Counted from the first letter of the stretch, positions 52,882-63,440 are shown. The stretch: DNA of 64,000 nt from Sphingobium sp. CCH11-B1 (GCF_001556865.1 NZ_LSJY01000009.1:1-64000), one strand, 5' to 3'. Notes: a model not told the origin generated them from the letters alone. Numbers and translations are program-made.

Positions 52882-55242
52882 TCAGATGATTTCAAGCGCG
52901 ATGGTCTGTAGATTTTCGCTGTCCGGCCCGACCATGATGTCGAACAGGCCCGGCTCGACCACTTCCTCCATGTCGAGGTTCCAGAGCGAGAAGGCCTGGG
53001 GGCCAAGCGCGATGCGGACGGTCCTCGTCTCGCCGGGCGCCAGGGTGATGCGTTCGAAGCCCTTCAGTTCCTTGATCGGGCGGGTCACGCTGGCAACGCG
53101 GTCGCGGATATAGAGCTGGACGACCTCGTCGCCCGCGCGCGTTCCGCTGTTGCGCACGTCCACTTCGACCGTCACGTCCCCGCCCACGCCGATGCGTGAA
53201 GAGGAAAGTCGTGGCTTTCCAAATTCGAACGTCGTGTAGCTGAGGCCATATCCGAACGGATAAAGGGGCGAGATATCCTCGAACACATAGCCGCGCCGGG
53301 CGGACGGCTTGCGGTTGTAGAAGATCGGCACCTGCCCCGCGTCGCGCGCGACGGTGACGGGCAGCTTGCCGCCCGGATTGACATCGCCGAACAGGATGTC
53401 GGCCATGGCGGTGCCGCCTTCCTGCCCCGGATACCAGCATTCGAGCAGTGCGTTCGCGCCCTCCGCCACGGTCGGGTAACTGGGCGGGCGGCCGTTGATG
53501 GCGCAGACCACGACAGGCTTGCCGGCCGCCTTCATCGCCGCGAACAGGTCATTCTGTTCACCGACCAGATCCAGGCTGGTGCGATCGCCCAGATGGTTCT
53601 TGGCAAAGCCCTCTCGGCTGGTCTGTTCGGTGTCGCCGATGGCGAGGATAACGATGTCGGCCGACCTCGCGACCTCCACCGCCTGCGCGATCAGGTCGCG
53701 ATTCTTCGCCGGGTCCGCCAGCAGCACCGCGTCCGCCGAACGATCCTCGCTCTGGGTGATGAAGACGCCCTGCGCATGAACGATCTCCGCCTTGCCCTTG
53801 AGCTTGGCGGTGATGCCTTCCAGCAGCGAGACGGTCTGGCGCGGCACGCTGGAATAACCGCCAAGCCGAGCGACGGCGGCGTTGGGACCGATGACCGCGA
53901 CCCGCTTGTGCGCGCCAGGGTTGAGCGGCAGCGTGCCGTCATTCTTGAGCAGCGCGATGGAGCGATGCGCAGCCTTGAGCGCCAGCGCGCGGGCTTCCTT
54001 GTTGCCGGTGATCGCCGCATGATCCTTGCGCGGCCAGGGATTTTCGAACAGGCCCGCGCGGAATTTGAGCGTCAACATGCGCTTGGCTGCGATGTCGACC
54101 GCTTCTGTGGGGATTTTCCCGCTGCGGACCTGTTCCACCAGCGTCCGATAGGTGGTCCCGTCGGGCAGCTCGCAATCCACGCCGGCGCGCAGCGCGGCGC
54201 GCGCGGCGGCCTGCGGGTCGGGCTGGACATGGTGGATGGTGTCGAGTTCGTGGATCGCGCCATAGTCGCTGACGACCGCGCCATCGAAATGCCATTCGCC
54301 GCGCAGCACATCGCCCAGCAGCCATTTGTTCTGGTGGCTGGGGACGCCGTCAATCTCGTTATAGCTGGGCATGACCGCGGCTATGCCGGTGCGCTTCACC
54401 ACTTCGCGGAAGGGCGGGAAGAAATTCTCCCGCAATTCGCGCTGGCTGATCGGCGCGGGGGCGACATTCTCTCCCGCCTGCGGCTGGCCGTGGCCGGTCA
54501 TATGCTTCAACGTCGCCATGACCTTGTCCGGGCCAAGCTGTTTGCTTTCACCCTGAAGGCCAAGGACGGCGGCAACGCCCATCTCGCCGCAAAGATAAGG
54601 GTCTTCGCCGAACGTCTCCTCGATCCGGCCCCAGCGGGGATCGCGGGCGATGTCGACCACTGGCGACAGCGCCAGATGCACGCCGCGCGCACGCACTTCG
54701 CGGGCGATCACGGACTGGACTTCGCGCATCAGGTCGCGGTCGAAACTGCCCGCCATGCCGATCGCCATCGGGAACATGGTCGCCTCGGTCGCCATATAGC
54801 CGTGCAGGGATTCCTCGTGAAACAGGACCGGGATGCCGAGCCGCGTTTCTTCCAGCGCCCATTTCTGGACGGCGGTGACGAAGTCGACCGTCTGCTGCGG
54901 CGTGCGCCAGCGCGCGCCCACGCCCCCCGCCTGGTTGGCGTCTCCCGCCGCGCCGCGCTTGTCGGACGGGCGGGTGATCTGGCCGAACCCGTTGGGGTAG
55001 GCGGCGCTCGCCTTGGCCGGGGAGAAAGCGATGCCGTCCATGACCTCCGCCTTGGTCGCCCAGAGCGCGATGATCTGCGCGACCTTCTCTTCCAGCGTCA
55101 TGCGCGACAGGAGATCGCGGACGCGCAGGTCGATGGGAGCCGACGCATCCTTGTAGAGCAAGCCGCTGCGCGCTTTCGCCAGCGCCGGGGTGGCAGCGGT
55201 GGAGGCAAGCACGCCGAGAGCGTGGCGGCGCGACAGGCTCAT
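52882..55242 (-). CDS. GH3 glycosidase, probable beta-xylosidase/glucosidase (copy 1)
   Basis: 786 residues. Twin-Arg-like start ([22 protein letters not shown]), GH3 N-domain with nucleophile Asp326 (AVVSDYGAI), GH3 C-domain, and a C-terminal fibronectin-III domain ([16 protein letters not shown]). It probably trims xylose or glucose from the non-reducing end of imported oligosaccharides in the periplasm. ATG 55242 overlaps the stop of the paralogous upstream gene. The two share the whole domain plan and many motifs. Confidence 0.94.
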   Translation of the reverse strand: MSLSRRHALGVLASTAATPALAKARSGLLYKDASAPIDLRVRDLLSRMTLEEKVAQIIALWATKAEVMDGIAFSPAKASAAYPNGFGQITRPSDKRGAAGDANQAGGVGARWRTPQQTVDFVTAVQKWALEETRLGIPVLFHEESLHGYMATEATMFPMAIGMAGSFDRDLMREVQSVIAREVRARGVHLALSPVVDIARDPRWGRIEETFGEDPYLCGEMGVAAVLGLQGESKQLGPDKVMATLKHMTGHGQPQAGENVAPAPISQRELRENFFPPFREVVKRTGIAAVMPSYNEIDGVPSHQNKWLLGDVLRGEWHFDGAVVSDYGAIHELDTIHHVQPDPQAAARAALRAGVDCELPDGTTYRTLVEQVRSGKIPTEAVDIAAKRMLTLKFRAGLFENPWPRKDHAAITGNKEARALALKAAHRSIALLKNDGTLPLNPGAHKRVAVIGPNAAVARLGGYSSVPRQTVSLLEGITAKLKGKAEIVHAQGVFITQSEDRSADAVLLADPAKNRDLIAQAVEVARSADIVILAIGDTEQTSREGFAKNHLGDRTSLDLVGEQNDLFAAMKAAGKPVVVCAINGRPPSYPTVAEGANALLECWYPGQEGGTAMADILFGDVNPGGKLPVTVARDAGQVPIFYNRKPSARRGYVFEDISPLYPFGYGLSYTTFEFGKPRLSSSRIGVGGDVTVEVDVRNSGTRAGDEVVQLYIRDRVASVTRPIKELKGFERITLAPGETRTVRIALGPQAFSLWNLDMEEVVEPGLFDIMVGPDSENLQTIALEII

Positions 55243-57614
55243 GGCGTCACCGTCAGCGTGGCGGACTGGAGCGCGACCGACGAATTGCCGGTCATGATCT
55301 CAAACTCTCCCGGCTCGACGACGCGGTGCATCTCGTCATTCCACATCTGGAGGCTTTCGGGCGTGATGGCGAAGCTGACGGTGCGGCTCTCGCCGGGCTT
55401 GAGCGTCACGCGCTCGAAGCCCTTCAGCTCCTTGATCGGCCGGGTGACGGAACTCACCTTGTCGCGGATGTAGAGCTGGACGACCTCGTCGCCTTCGCGC
55501 TGGCCGCTGTTGCGGACAACGACCAAGACAGTCGTCTGCCCGCCCCTGCCGATGCTGGCCGCTGCCAGTTTCGGCGCCGACAGGTCGAAACTGGTGTAGC
55601 TGAGGCCGAAGCCGAAGGGGTAGAGCGGGTCGGTGGTGTCGAACAGATAGCCGCGCCGCGCGGAGGGCTTGGCATTGTAGAACATCGGCAGCTGGCCGAC
55701 CGAGCGCGGCACGGTGACGGGCAGCTTGCCCCCCGGATTGACGTCGCCGAACAGGACGTCGGCGACGGCATTGCCGCCCTGTTCGCCCAGATACCAGCCT
55801 TCCAGCAGGGCATTCGCCTGCTCGCTGATCTTGACGGTCGAGGCGGGGCGGCCGTTGATGAGGATGACCGTAATCGGCTTGCCCAGCGCCTTTAGCGCAT
55901 CGAACAGTTCCTGCTGCTCGCCGACGAGGTCGAGGCTGGAGCGGTCGCCCAGATGGTTGTCGGCCCAGCCTTCGCGGCTCGACTGTTCGGTGTCGCCCAG
56001 CGTCAGCACGATCCGGTCCACGCCCCGCGCCGCCTCCACGGCCTGCGCGATCAGCCTGCGGTTTTCTAAGGGATCGGACTTCACCACCTTGTCCGCCCAC
56101 CAGTCGTCATCCTCGGTGATCCTGACGCCCTGCGCGAAGACGATGGTCGCGCGCTTGCCGACCTTGGCCTTGATGCCGTCGAGAATGGAGACGCTGTGCG
56201 GGGGCTGGCCATAATAGCCGCCCAGCCGTGCGACGGCGGCGCTCGGCCCGATGACCGCGATGCTGCCTTCGGGCTTCAGCGGCAGCATGCCGTCATTCTT
56301 GAGCAGGGTGATCGAACGCTGCGCCGCCGTCAGCGCCAGCGCACGGGCTTCGGCGTTGTTGGTGATCTTCTCCGAAGCGGCGGCGTCGGCATAGGGGTTC
56401 TCGAACAGGCCGGCGCGGAACTTCAGCTCCAGCATCCGGCGCACCGCCCGGTCGACCTGCGCCTCGCTGACCTTGCCTTCGCGCACCAGCGTGCCGAGCC
56501 TGGCGTAGGAAATGCCGTCGGGCAGGTCCGCGTCCACGCCCGCGTCCAGAGCGCGGACCGCCGCACCATCCAGATCGGGCACGATATGGTGGATGCTCAT
56601 CAGCTGGTCGATCGCCGAATAGTCGGACACGACCGCGCCCTTGAACCCCCATTCGCCGCGCAGCACGTCCTGCAGCAGCCAGCGATTGGCGTGGCTCGGC
56701 ACGCCGTCAATCTCGTTATAGGAGGCCATAACCGCCTCGATCCCGGTGCGCTTCACCACCTGTTCGAAGGGCGGGAAGAAATTTTCGCGCAGTTCGCGTT
56801 CGGAATAGGGCGCGGGGCCGATATTGGTGCCGCTTTCGGGCTGCCCATGGCCGGTCAGATGCTTCAAGGTGGCGAACACCTTGCCGGGGCCAAGCACGCG
56901 TGCGCGCCCTTCGCCCTGCAATCCCTCCACCGCCGCGACGCCCATCTCGCCGGCAAGATAGGGGTCTTCGCCGAACGTCTCCTCGATCCGGCCCCAGCGC
57001 GGGTCGCGGGCGATGTCGACCACCGGCGAAAGGACGAGACTGACGCCCCGCGAGCGGATTTCGCGGGCAATGACCCGGTTCACCGCCCGCAGCATCGCCG
57101 GATCGAAGGAGGACGCCATGGCGATGGCCTGCGGAAAGCTGGTCGCGCCGACGGCCGCATAGCCGTGCAGCCCTTCCTCATGGAACAGGATCGGGATGCC
57201 AAGGCGGGTCTGCGTCGTCGCCCATGTCTGCAGGGCGTTGACCAGCGCGACCGTCTGGCGCGGGGTGCGTCCTGGCACGACCCGGGGACTCACCGCCCCT
57301 TTCGCATCGGACGGGCGAGCGAAATGGCCAAGACCGTTGGGATATTTCGCGGCGAGCTTCGCCGGATCGAGCTGGAGCCTGTCGTCGAATATCGCGACCT
57401 TGCCTTCCCAGACGGTCGTGATCTGGGCGATCTTCTCGTCCAGCGTCATGCGCGACAGAAGATCGTCGACGCGCGATTCGACGGGGGCGGCAGCGTCCTT
57501 GTAGAGCGGGCGCTCACTCTGGGTGGCGGGCGCGGCCTGCGCCGTCAGGACCGGCAAGGCCAGGCTGAGCGCGAGGGCGGTCGAGGCTGTCAGGATCTTG
57601 CCGAGATATGTCAC
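55239..57614 (-). CDS. GH3 glycosidase, probable beta-xylosidase/glucosidase (copy 2)
   Basis: 791 residues from GTG 57614, with CGGAGG eight bases upstream. Standard Sec signal (TYLGKILTASTALALSLALPVLTAQA). GH3 N-domain with nucleophile Asp331 (AVVSDYSAI), GH3 C-domain and fibronectin-III tail, paralogous to the downstream gene. First gene of the long leftward operon; the operator-like TGATACCGTTACCA lies 55 bases upstream. The open frame extends to 57683 but the GTG has the ribosome site. Confidence 0.94.
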   Translation of the reverse strand: MTYLGKILTASTALALSLALPVLTAQAAPATQSERPLYKDAAAPVESRVDDLLSRMTLDEKIAQITTVWEGKVAIFDDRLQLDPAKLAAKYPNGLGHFARPSDAKGAVSPRVVPGRTPRQTVALVNALQTWATTQTRLGIPILFHEEGLHGYAAVGATSFPQAIAMASSFDPAMLRAVNRVIAREIRSRGVSLVLSPVVDIARDPRWGRIEETFGEDPYLAGEMGVAAVEGLQGEGRARVLGPGKVFATLKHLTGHGQPESGTNIGPAPYSERELRENFFPPFEQVVKRTGIEAVMASYNEIDGVPSHANRWLLQDVLRGEWGFKGAVVSDYSAIDQLMSIHHIVPDLDGAAVRALDAGVDADLPDGISYARLGTLVREGKVSEAQVDRAVRRMLELKFRAGLFENPYADAAASEKITNNAEARALALTAAQRSITLLKNDGMLPLKPEGSIAVIGPSAAVARLGGYYGQPPHSVSILDGIKAKVGKRATIVFAQGVRITEDDDWWADKVVKSDPLENRRLIAQAVEAARGVDRIVLTLGDTEQSSREGWADNHLGDRSSLDLVGEQQELFDALKALGKPITVILINGRPASTVKISEQANALLEGWYLGEQGGNAVADVLFGDVNPGGKLPVTVPRSVGQLPMFYNAKPSARRGYLFDTTDPLYPFGFGLSYTSFDLSAPKLAAASIGRGGQTTVLVVVRNSGQREGDEVVQLYIRDKVSSVTRPIKELKGFERVTLKPGESRTVSFAITPESLQMWNDEMHRVVEPGEFEIMTGNSSVALQSATLTVTP

Positions 57615-57668
57615 GAAAACCCCCTCCGTTTTTTGATCCGCGGCTGCCTTTTCGCTTGCAGCAGCAAA

Positions 57669-57682
57669 TGATACCGTTACCA
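57669..57682. promoter_or_regulatory. LacI-type operator in the GH3/GH67 divergent promoter
   Basis: TGATACCGTTACCA (TGGTAACGGTATCA on the other strand): halves match at 5 of 7 positions around a CG centre. It lies in the 152-base gap between the divergent GH3 and GH67 starts. It shares TGGTAACG with the site at 47469. The obvious candidate binder is the LacI-family protein encoded at 60078. Confidence 0.65.
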
Positions 57683-57766
57683 TTGATCGGACAAGATGTG
57701 CTTGTCAATGCCGTTTGCACGCGTGTCAGGCGCGGCAGCACGACGACCGATGAAGGAGAGGGATGA

Positions 57767-59911
57767 GTGATAGCGCGCCTATTTTGCTGGATCATGAGCA
57801 TCGCCTGCCTGGCGCTCTCGTCCGGCGTCCATGCCGAGGACGGCTATGATCTCTGGCTGCGCTACGCCCGTGCCGACGCCGCCCGCGCAGAGGCGATTTC
57901 CCGCCACGCGACCGCCATCGTGGCGCCGGGCGACAGCGCCACGTTGAAGGCCGCGACCGGCGAACTCCAGCGGGCGGTCGCGGGCATGACGGGGGTGAAG
58001 CCGGCGCTGGCCGCCGCTCCGCCTGCCGGCGCCCTCTGGCTCGCCACGCCGACGACCACGCCCACCCTGCCCGTCCACACCCAGGCGCTCGGCAACGAAG
58101 GCTATGCCATCCGCTCGACCCGCGTGAACGGGCAGCCCGTGACGCTGATCGCCGCCAACAGCGATATCGGCCTGCTGCACGGCGCCTGTCACTGGCTGCG
58201 GCTCGCGCAGACGGGGGCGAACCTCGATTCTCTCGACATCATGAGCGCGCCGAAGATCGGCCTGCGCCTGCTCAACCATTGGGACAATCTCAACGGCACG
58301 GTCGAGCGCGGCTATGCTGGCCAGTCGATCTGGGACTGGTGGCGGCTGCCTGACTATAAAGGGCCGCGCTATACCGACTATGCCCGCGCCAATGCCTCCA
58401 TCGGCATCAACGGCACCGTCCTCAACAATGTGAATGCGAAGGCGGACAGCCTGACCGCGCCCTATATCGCCAAGGCGGCGGCGCTGGCCGATGTCTTCCG
58501 CCCCTATGGCATCAAGGTCTATCTGTCGGTCAAATGGACCGCGCCGATGGAACTGGACGGCCTCAAGACCGCCGACCCGCTCGATCCTCAAGTCGCCGCC
58601 TGGTGGAAGGCGAAGGCCGACGAAATCTACCGCGCGATCCCCGATTTTGGCGGCTTCCTGGTGAAGGCCAACAGCGAAGGCCAGCCCGGCCCGCAGGATT
58701 ACAAGCGCACCCATGCCGACGGCGCGAACATGCTTGCCAGCGCGGTGAAGCCCCATGGCGGCATCGTCATGTGGCGCGCCTTCGTCTATGCCCACGACAA
58801 TCCCGACGACCGCGCCAAGCAGGCCTATAGCGACTTCAAGCCCTTGGACGGCCAGTTCGCGGACAATGTTCTGGTGCAGGTGAAGAACGGCGCGATCGAC
58901 TTCCAGCCGCGCGAACCCTTCCACCCATTGTTCGGCGCGATGCCAAAGACGCCGCTGATGATGGAATTCCAGATCACCAAGGAATATCTCGGCCAGTCCA
59001 CGCACCTCACCTATCTCGGCCCGCTCTTCCAGGAGGTGCTGGAGGCCGACACCTACGCGAAGGGCAAGGGGTCCACCGTCGCCAAGGTGATCGACGGATC
59101 GCTCGACGGGCACCGGCTGACCGGGATCGCGGGGGTCGCCAATATCGGCGCGGACCGGGACTGGAGCGGATCGATCTTCAACCAGGCCGACTGGTACGCC
59201 TTCGGCCGCATGGCGTGGGACACCGGCCTCAGCGCAGACGCCGTCGCGCGCGAATGGGCGGCGATGACCTTCTCCCCGGACCCGCGCCTCGTCGATCCGG
59301 TGGTCGCGATGATGATGGGATCGCGCGAGGCGGCGGTCGATTACATGACGCCGCTCGGCCTTGCGCACGTCATGGCGACCGGACATCATTATGGCCCCGG
59401 CCCCTGGGTGTCGGAACTCGCCCGCCCCGAATGGAACCCGGTCTATTATCACAAGGCGGACGCCAGGGGCATCGGCTTCGACCGGACGAAGACGGGCAGC
59501 GACGCCATCAGCCAATATGCGCCTGAAATCGCGCGCCGCTGGGCAAAACCCGTTACGACGCCCGAACGCGATCTGTTGTGGTTTCACCATCTGCCCTGGG
59601 ATTATCGCCTGAAGTCGGGCGAGACGCTGTGGGACGGCATGGTCCACCATTATGACCGCGGCGTCGCCTATGTGGCGGACATGCAGCGCCGGTGGGACAG
59701 CCTGCGCCCACTGGTCGACGCGGAACGGTTCGAGCAGACGCAAGCCTTCCTGCGTATCCAGCGGCGAGAGGCGCAATGGTGGCGCGACGCCAGCATCGCC
59801 TATTTCGAGTCGGTCAACGGCCTGCCGCTGCCCGCCGGTGCGGCAGCGCCGGCCCATGACCTCGACTGGTACAAGGCGCTCAGTTTCCCTTACGCGCCGG
59901 GGCATGATTAG
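57767..59911 (+). CDS. aguA: GH67 alpha-glucuronidase
   Basis: 714 residues from GTG 57767, behind AAGGAG, with a signal peptide (to about residue 23). The three catalytic carboxylates Glu304 (KANSEGQPGP), Asp378 (NGAIDFQPREP) and Glu406 (QITKEYLG) fit the Cellvibrio enzyme set E292/D365/E393 in order and spacing. It cleaves (4-O-methyl)glucuronic acid from the non-reducing end of aldouronic acids released from glucuronoxylan. Divergent from the GH3 operon and followed by the lacI-type gene. Confidence 0.96.
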   Translation: MIARLFCWIMSIACLALSSGVHAEDGYDLWLRYARADAARAEAISRHATAIVAPGDSATLKAATGELQRAVAGMTGVKPALAAAPPAGALWLATPTTTPTLPVHTQALGNEGYAIRSTRVNGQPVTLIAANSDIGLLHGACHWLRLAQTGANLDSLDIMSAPKIGLRLLNHWDNLNGTVERGYAGQSIWDWWRLPDYKGPRYTDYARANASIGINGTVLNNVNAKADSLTAPYIAKAAALADVFRPYGIKVYLSVKWTAPMELDGLKTADPLDPQVAAWWKAKADEIYRAIPDFGGFLVKANSEGQPGPQDYKRTHADGANMLASAVKPHGGIVMWRAFVYAHDNPDDRAKQAYSDFKPLDGQFADNVLVQVKNGAIDFQPREPFHPLFGAMPKTPLMMEFQITKEYLGQSTHLTYLGPLFQEVLEADTYAKGKGSTVAKVIDGSLDGHRLTGIAGVANIGADRDWSGSIFNQADWYAFGRMAWDTGLSADAVAREWAAMTFSPDPRLVDPVVAMMMGSREAAVDYMTPLGLAHVMATGHHYGPGPWVSELARPEWNPVYYHKADARGIGFDRTKTGSDAISQYAPEIARRWAKPVTTPERDLLWFHHLPWDYRLKSGETLWDGMVHHYDRGVAYVADMQRRWDSLRPLVDAERFEQTQAFLRIQRREAQWWRDASIAYFESVNGLPLPAGAAAPAHDLDWYKALSFPYAPGHD

Positions 59912-59912
59912 G

Positions 59913-59998
59913 GCATTTTCAGTTGATCCTTTTGCGGTCAACGGCTCGGAAAATCCGGCAGCGAAGAACCGGGGCGTTTTCACTCATAGGGAAAATGC
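59913..59998. repeat. intergenic palindromic element, GCATTTTC arms
   Basis: GCATTTTC (59913-59920) and GAAAATGC (59991-59998) bracket inner short pairs (TTGA/TCAA, CCGG/CCGG). TCTAGA follows at 60059. It resembles the element at 38837-38886, so this is a dispersed repeat type. It fills most of the gap between aguA and the regulator gene. Confidence 0.5.
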
Positions 59999-60077
59999 TC
60001 CCAGACCCCGCTCCGGTTTACAGCCGATGTCGTTACGACTAAGCAGCGGCATTCGGCCTCTAGAAAAGACGCTTCGT

Positions 60078-61151
60078 TTGACCGACACTCGATCCTCCCG
60101 TCGCCAGCGCAACGCGCCGACCATCAACGATGTCGCACGGGTGGCGGGGGTTTCTCCGATGACCGTATCGCGGGTCATCAACGGCGAGCAGGTGGTGCGT
60201 CCGGCCACGCGCGAGCGGGTGGACGAGGCGATCAAGGCGCTGAATTACGCCCCCAGCGCCGCCGCCCGGATGCTGGCCGGCGGCGACGAGCTACGGGTGG
60301 GGCTTCTCTATTCCAACCCCTCCTCCTCCTACCTCAGTGAATTCCTCGTCGGCAGCCTGGACCAGGCGAGCCGCAGCGGCGTCGACCTGGTGGTCGAAAA
60401 ATGGGACGAGGAAACCTCCATCCAGTCGGTCGTGGCGCATCTGGAACGCAGCCGCATCGACGGGGTGGTCCTGCCGCCGCCGCTCTGCGACTTTGGCGAT
60501 CTGGTCGATGCGCTGGACGAAGCGGGCATTCCTGCCGTGGCGGTGGCGACCGGACGCGCGCCGGCGGACATGTCGGCGGTCAGCATCGATGACCGGCGCG
60601 CCGCCTATGAAATGACGCGGCACCTGATCGCGCTCGGCCACAGCCGGATCGGCTTCATCAAGGGCAATCCCAACCAGAGCGCGAGCGCAAAGCGGTTCGA
60701 GGGCTATGCCCAGGCATTGGCCGAGGCGGGCTTGCCGGTGCTGGACGAACTGGTCGCGCAGGGCCTGTTCACCTACCGCTCCGGGCTGGATGCGGCCGAA
60801 CAGATCATGGCGCTGGCCGAACCGCCCACCGCCATCTTCGCCAGCAATGACGACATGGCCGCCGCGACGGTGGCGATCGCGCATCGCAGCGGCCTCGACG
60901 TGCCGGGCGACCTCACCGTCTGCGGGTTCGACGACACCTCGCTCGCCACGACCATCTGGCCCGAACTGACGACCATCCGCCAGCCGGTGAGCGAAATGTC
61001 CCGCGCGGCGGTGGAATTGCTCGTCCGTCGGCTCAAGGGACGGCGCGGCGGCGCCGTGCAGGCGGAGCATCTGGTCATGGAACATGCCCTGATCCGCCGG
61101 CAATCGGATGCCGCGCCCCGGCTGCGCCCCCGCCACCGCGCCGGGGCATAG
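60078..61151 (+). CDS. LacI-family regulator of the glucuronoxylan locus
   Basis: 357 residues from TTG 60078; the ATG at 60027 would give 374. N-terminal HTH TINDVARVAGVSPMTVSRVING (about 15-36), then hinge LNYAPSAAARMLAGG and a periplasmic-binding-protein-like ligand domain ending in conserved LTTIRQPVSEMSRAAVELL. Neither start has a strong ribosome site; I chose the one that gives the usual family length. Position next to aguA and the divergent operon makes glucuronate, an aldouronate or a xylo-oligosaccharide the likely inducer. Confidence 0.88.
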   Translation: MTDTRSSRRQRNAPTINDVARVAGVSPMTVSRVINGEQVVRPATRERVDEAIKALNYAPSAAARMLAGGDELRVGLLYSNPSSSYLSEFLVGSLDQASRSGVDLVVEKWDEETSIQSVVAHLERSRIDGVVLPPPLCDFGDLVDALDEAGIPAVAVATGRAPADMSAVSIDDRRAAYEMTRHLIALGHSRIGFIKGNPNQSASAKRFEGYAQALAEAGLPVLDELVAQGLFTYRSGLDAAEQIMALAEPPTAIFASNDDMAAATVAIAHRSGLDVPGDLTVCGFDDTSLATTIWPELTTIRQPVSEMSRAAVELLVRRLKGRRGGAVQAEHLVMEHALIRRQSDAAPRLRPRHRAGA

Positions 61152-61405
61152 GCGGCTCAGCAACGGGCCGGCCGCGCCTATTGCGCTTTAAAAATAGGAT
61201 TTTGTCTGGTCTATCCTTGCGGATGCACCAGCCCCTTGTCCCTCCGTGCGTGCCATCGGCCACTGTTGCGCGTGACGCTTCGAGAGCGCGCCGGAGACGC
61301 TTCGCGCGCGCGTCGGCGGCGCGTCGCGAGCGCGTCAAGCGCATTTCCGGCAGAAAAACGTGCCCTGACGGTGTGAACTTCGCCCGCCGCGTCCGGCGGC
61401 TGCAA

Positions 61406-62722
61406 TCACGCCTCGCCAAAGACGCGGCGGAAGATGGTGTCGACCTGCTTGAAATGATAATCGAGGTTGAACTTATCCTCGATCTCCTGCGCGGACAGCG
61501 CGGCCGCGACGTCGGGATCGGCCTTCAGCAGTTCCATCAGCGACAGTTGCCCGTCGGATTCCCAGACCTTCATCGCGTTGCGCTGCACGTAGCGATAGCT
61601 GTCCTCGCGGCTCACGCCCGCCTGGGTCAGCGCCAGCAGCACGCGCTGCGAATGGACGAGTCCGCCCATCTTGTCGAGATTCTTCATCATCCGCTCGGGG
61701 TAGACGAGCAGCTTGTCGATGACGCCAGTCAGGCGGCCAAGTGCGAAGTCGAGCGTGATGGTGGCGTCGGGGCCGATATAGCGCTCGACCGACGAATGGC
61801 TGATGTCGCGCTCATGCCAGAGCGCCACATTCTCCATGGCGGGCAGGGCATAGGCGCGCACCATGCGGGCAAGTCCGGTGAGATTTTCGGTCAGCACCGG
61901 GTTGCGCTTGTGCGGCATGGCGCTGCTGCCTTTCTGCCCCGGCGAGAAATATTCCTCCGCTTCCAGCACTTCGGTGCGCTGGAGGTGCCGAACCTCGACA
62001 GCCAGGCGCTCGATGGAGGAGGCGATGACGCCCAGCGTGGCGAAGAACATGGCGTGCCGGTCGCGCGGGATGACCTGCGTCGACACCGGCTCGACGGCAA
62101 GGCCCAGCTTCTGCGCGACATGCTCTTCGACCTGCGGATCGATATTGGCGAAGGTGCCGACCGCGCCCGAAATGGCGCAGGTTGCCACTTCGGCGCGCGC
62201 TGCGATCAGGCGCGCCTTGCAGCGGCTGAATTCGGCATAGGCTTCCGCCATCTTGAGCCCGAAGGTGACGGGTTCGGCGTGAATGCCATGGCTGCGGCCG
62301 ATCGTCGGCGTCAGCTTGTGCTCGAAGGCGCGGCGCTTGATGACGGCCAGCAGCGCGTCGAGATCGTCGATCAATATGTCGGCGGCGCGGGCAAGCTGCA
62401 CGGCGAGGCAGGTGTCGAGCACGTCGCTCGACGTCATGCCCTGATGCATGAAGCGCGCTTCATCGCCCACCTGTTCGGCTACCCAGGTCAGGAAGGCGAT
62501 GACGTCATGCTTGGTGACAGCCTCGATCGCGTCGATCGCGGGCACGTCGATGGCGGGATTGGTCGCCCACCAGTCCCACAGCGCCTTTGCCGCCGACGGC
62601 GGCACCACGCCCAGTTCGCCGAGCTTCTCCGTGGCGTGCGCCTCGATCTCGAACCAGATCCTGAAGCGCGCCTCCGGTTCCCAGAGGGCGGTCATCTGCG
62701 GGCGGGCATAGCGTGGGACCAT
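61406..62722 (-). CDS. purB: adenylosuccinate lyase
   Basis: 438 residues, fumarase/aspartase superfamily. The signature GSSAMPHKRNP is at 265-275, His145 and His148 in SHGIHAEP, and MTSSDVLDTC at 96-105. It splits SAICAR and adenylosuccinate in purine synthesis. Stand-alone gene; the 254 bases between it and the LacI gene hold no convincing reading frame. Confidence 0.97.
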   Translation of the reverse strand: MVPRYARPQMTALWEPEARFRIWFEIEAHATEKLGELGVVPPSAAKALWDWWATNPAIDVPAIDAIEAVTKHDVIAFLTWVAEQVGDEARFMHQGMTSSDVLDTCLAVQLARAADILIDDLDALLAVIKRRAFEHKLTPTIGRSHGIHAEPVTFGLKMAEAYAEFSRCKARLIAARAEVATCAISGAVGTFANIDPQVEEHVAQKLGLAVEPVSTQVIPRDRHAMFFATLGVIASSIERLAVEVRHLQRTEVLEAEEYFSPGQKGSSAMPHKRNPVLTENLTGLARMVRAYALPAMENVALWHERDISHSSVERYIGPDATITLDFALGRLTGVIDKLLVYPERMMKNLDKMGGLVHSQRVLLALTQAGVSREDSYRYVQRNAMKVWESDGQLSLMELLKADPDVAAALSAQEIEDKFNLDYHFKQVDTIFRRVFGEA

Positions 62723-63005
62723 GGGGCGAATCCTGCAACTGGAAAGGATGGAACGCCGCGCCGCCTAGCAGCGTCCTGCCGTCGGGGCAAATGTCGTGCT
62801 GCCCGAGTCGTGTGGCGGCGATTGCCAACCATTCGTCGCAAATATCGAATGTGGGAGAGACGAACCGAAACAAATCGCTAGATGAAATCCGCTGCCTTAA
62901 CGGCCGTTCAGGAACATTGGCGTGATCTGCGCCATTATGTCGTCAGGATTATTGAGGTAGATGGACCTGGTATCTTTTCCATCGGCCAGACGACAGGAGA
63001 TTTGC

Positions 63006-63440
63006 ATGTTGCGCACTTTGTTATTCACGGCCGCGATGGCGATCACTGCGCCGGCCGTGGCACAGACCATGATGGAACAGGGTTCCAGCCCCGCCGCGCC
63101 GCAGTCTGCAGCGCCGACGACGCCGGCCGCGCCGGCCCCGGCTCAGCCGCCGGGCGCCACGCCCGCTGCGCCGGCCAGCCCGGCGAACAGTATCGCTTCC
63201 ATCGTGGACGCCGAATTCCCGGCCTATGACGTCAACAAGGACGGTCAGCTGGACCAGTCGGAATTTTCCCGCTGGATGCTTGCGCTCAAGGACCAGGAAA
63301 TGAAATCGACCGGCACCATGCTGCCGGCGGACCAGGTCACGGCCTGGGCGAATGGCGCATTCACGACCGCGGACAAGGACAAGAGCAGCAACGTCAGCAA
63401 GCCCGAGCTCATCAGCTATCTGAGCGGCGGCGCAGCGTGA
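63006..63440 (+). CDS. EF-hand periplasmic protein
   Basis: 144 residues from ATG 63006, with AGGAG six bases upstream. Signal peptide to about residue 20, a Pro/Ala-rich linker (30-60), then two EF-hand loops: D75-E86 (DVNKDGQLDQSE, canonical) and D123-E134 (DKDKSSNVSKPE, lacking the usual Gly). It probably binds Ca2+ with modest affinity. Typical of small alphaproteobacterial cell-envelope proteins; partner unknown. A GGAAC-N17-CATT near-EcfG site lies upstream. Confidence 0.85.
   Translation: MLRTLLFTAAMAITAPAVAQTMMEQGSSPAAPQSAAPTTPAAPAPAQPPGATPAAPASPANSIASIVDAEFPAYDVNKDGQLDQSEFSRWMLALKDQEMKSTGTMLPADQVTAWANGAFTTADKDKSSNVSKPELISYLSGGAA

Noticed and set aside
57779..59983. 734-codon open frame opposite the GH67 gene
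   Set aside because: The GH67 frame has signal peptide, ribosome site and catalytic residues; the opposite frame is compositionally odd and unmatched.
61181..61405. Arg-rich open frames on both strands between the LacI gene and purB
   Set aside because: Arg repeats come from GCGCG-rich DNA; no ribosome site and no conserved motif.
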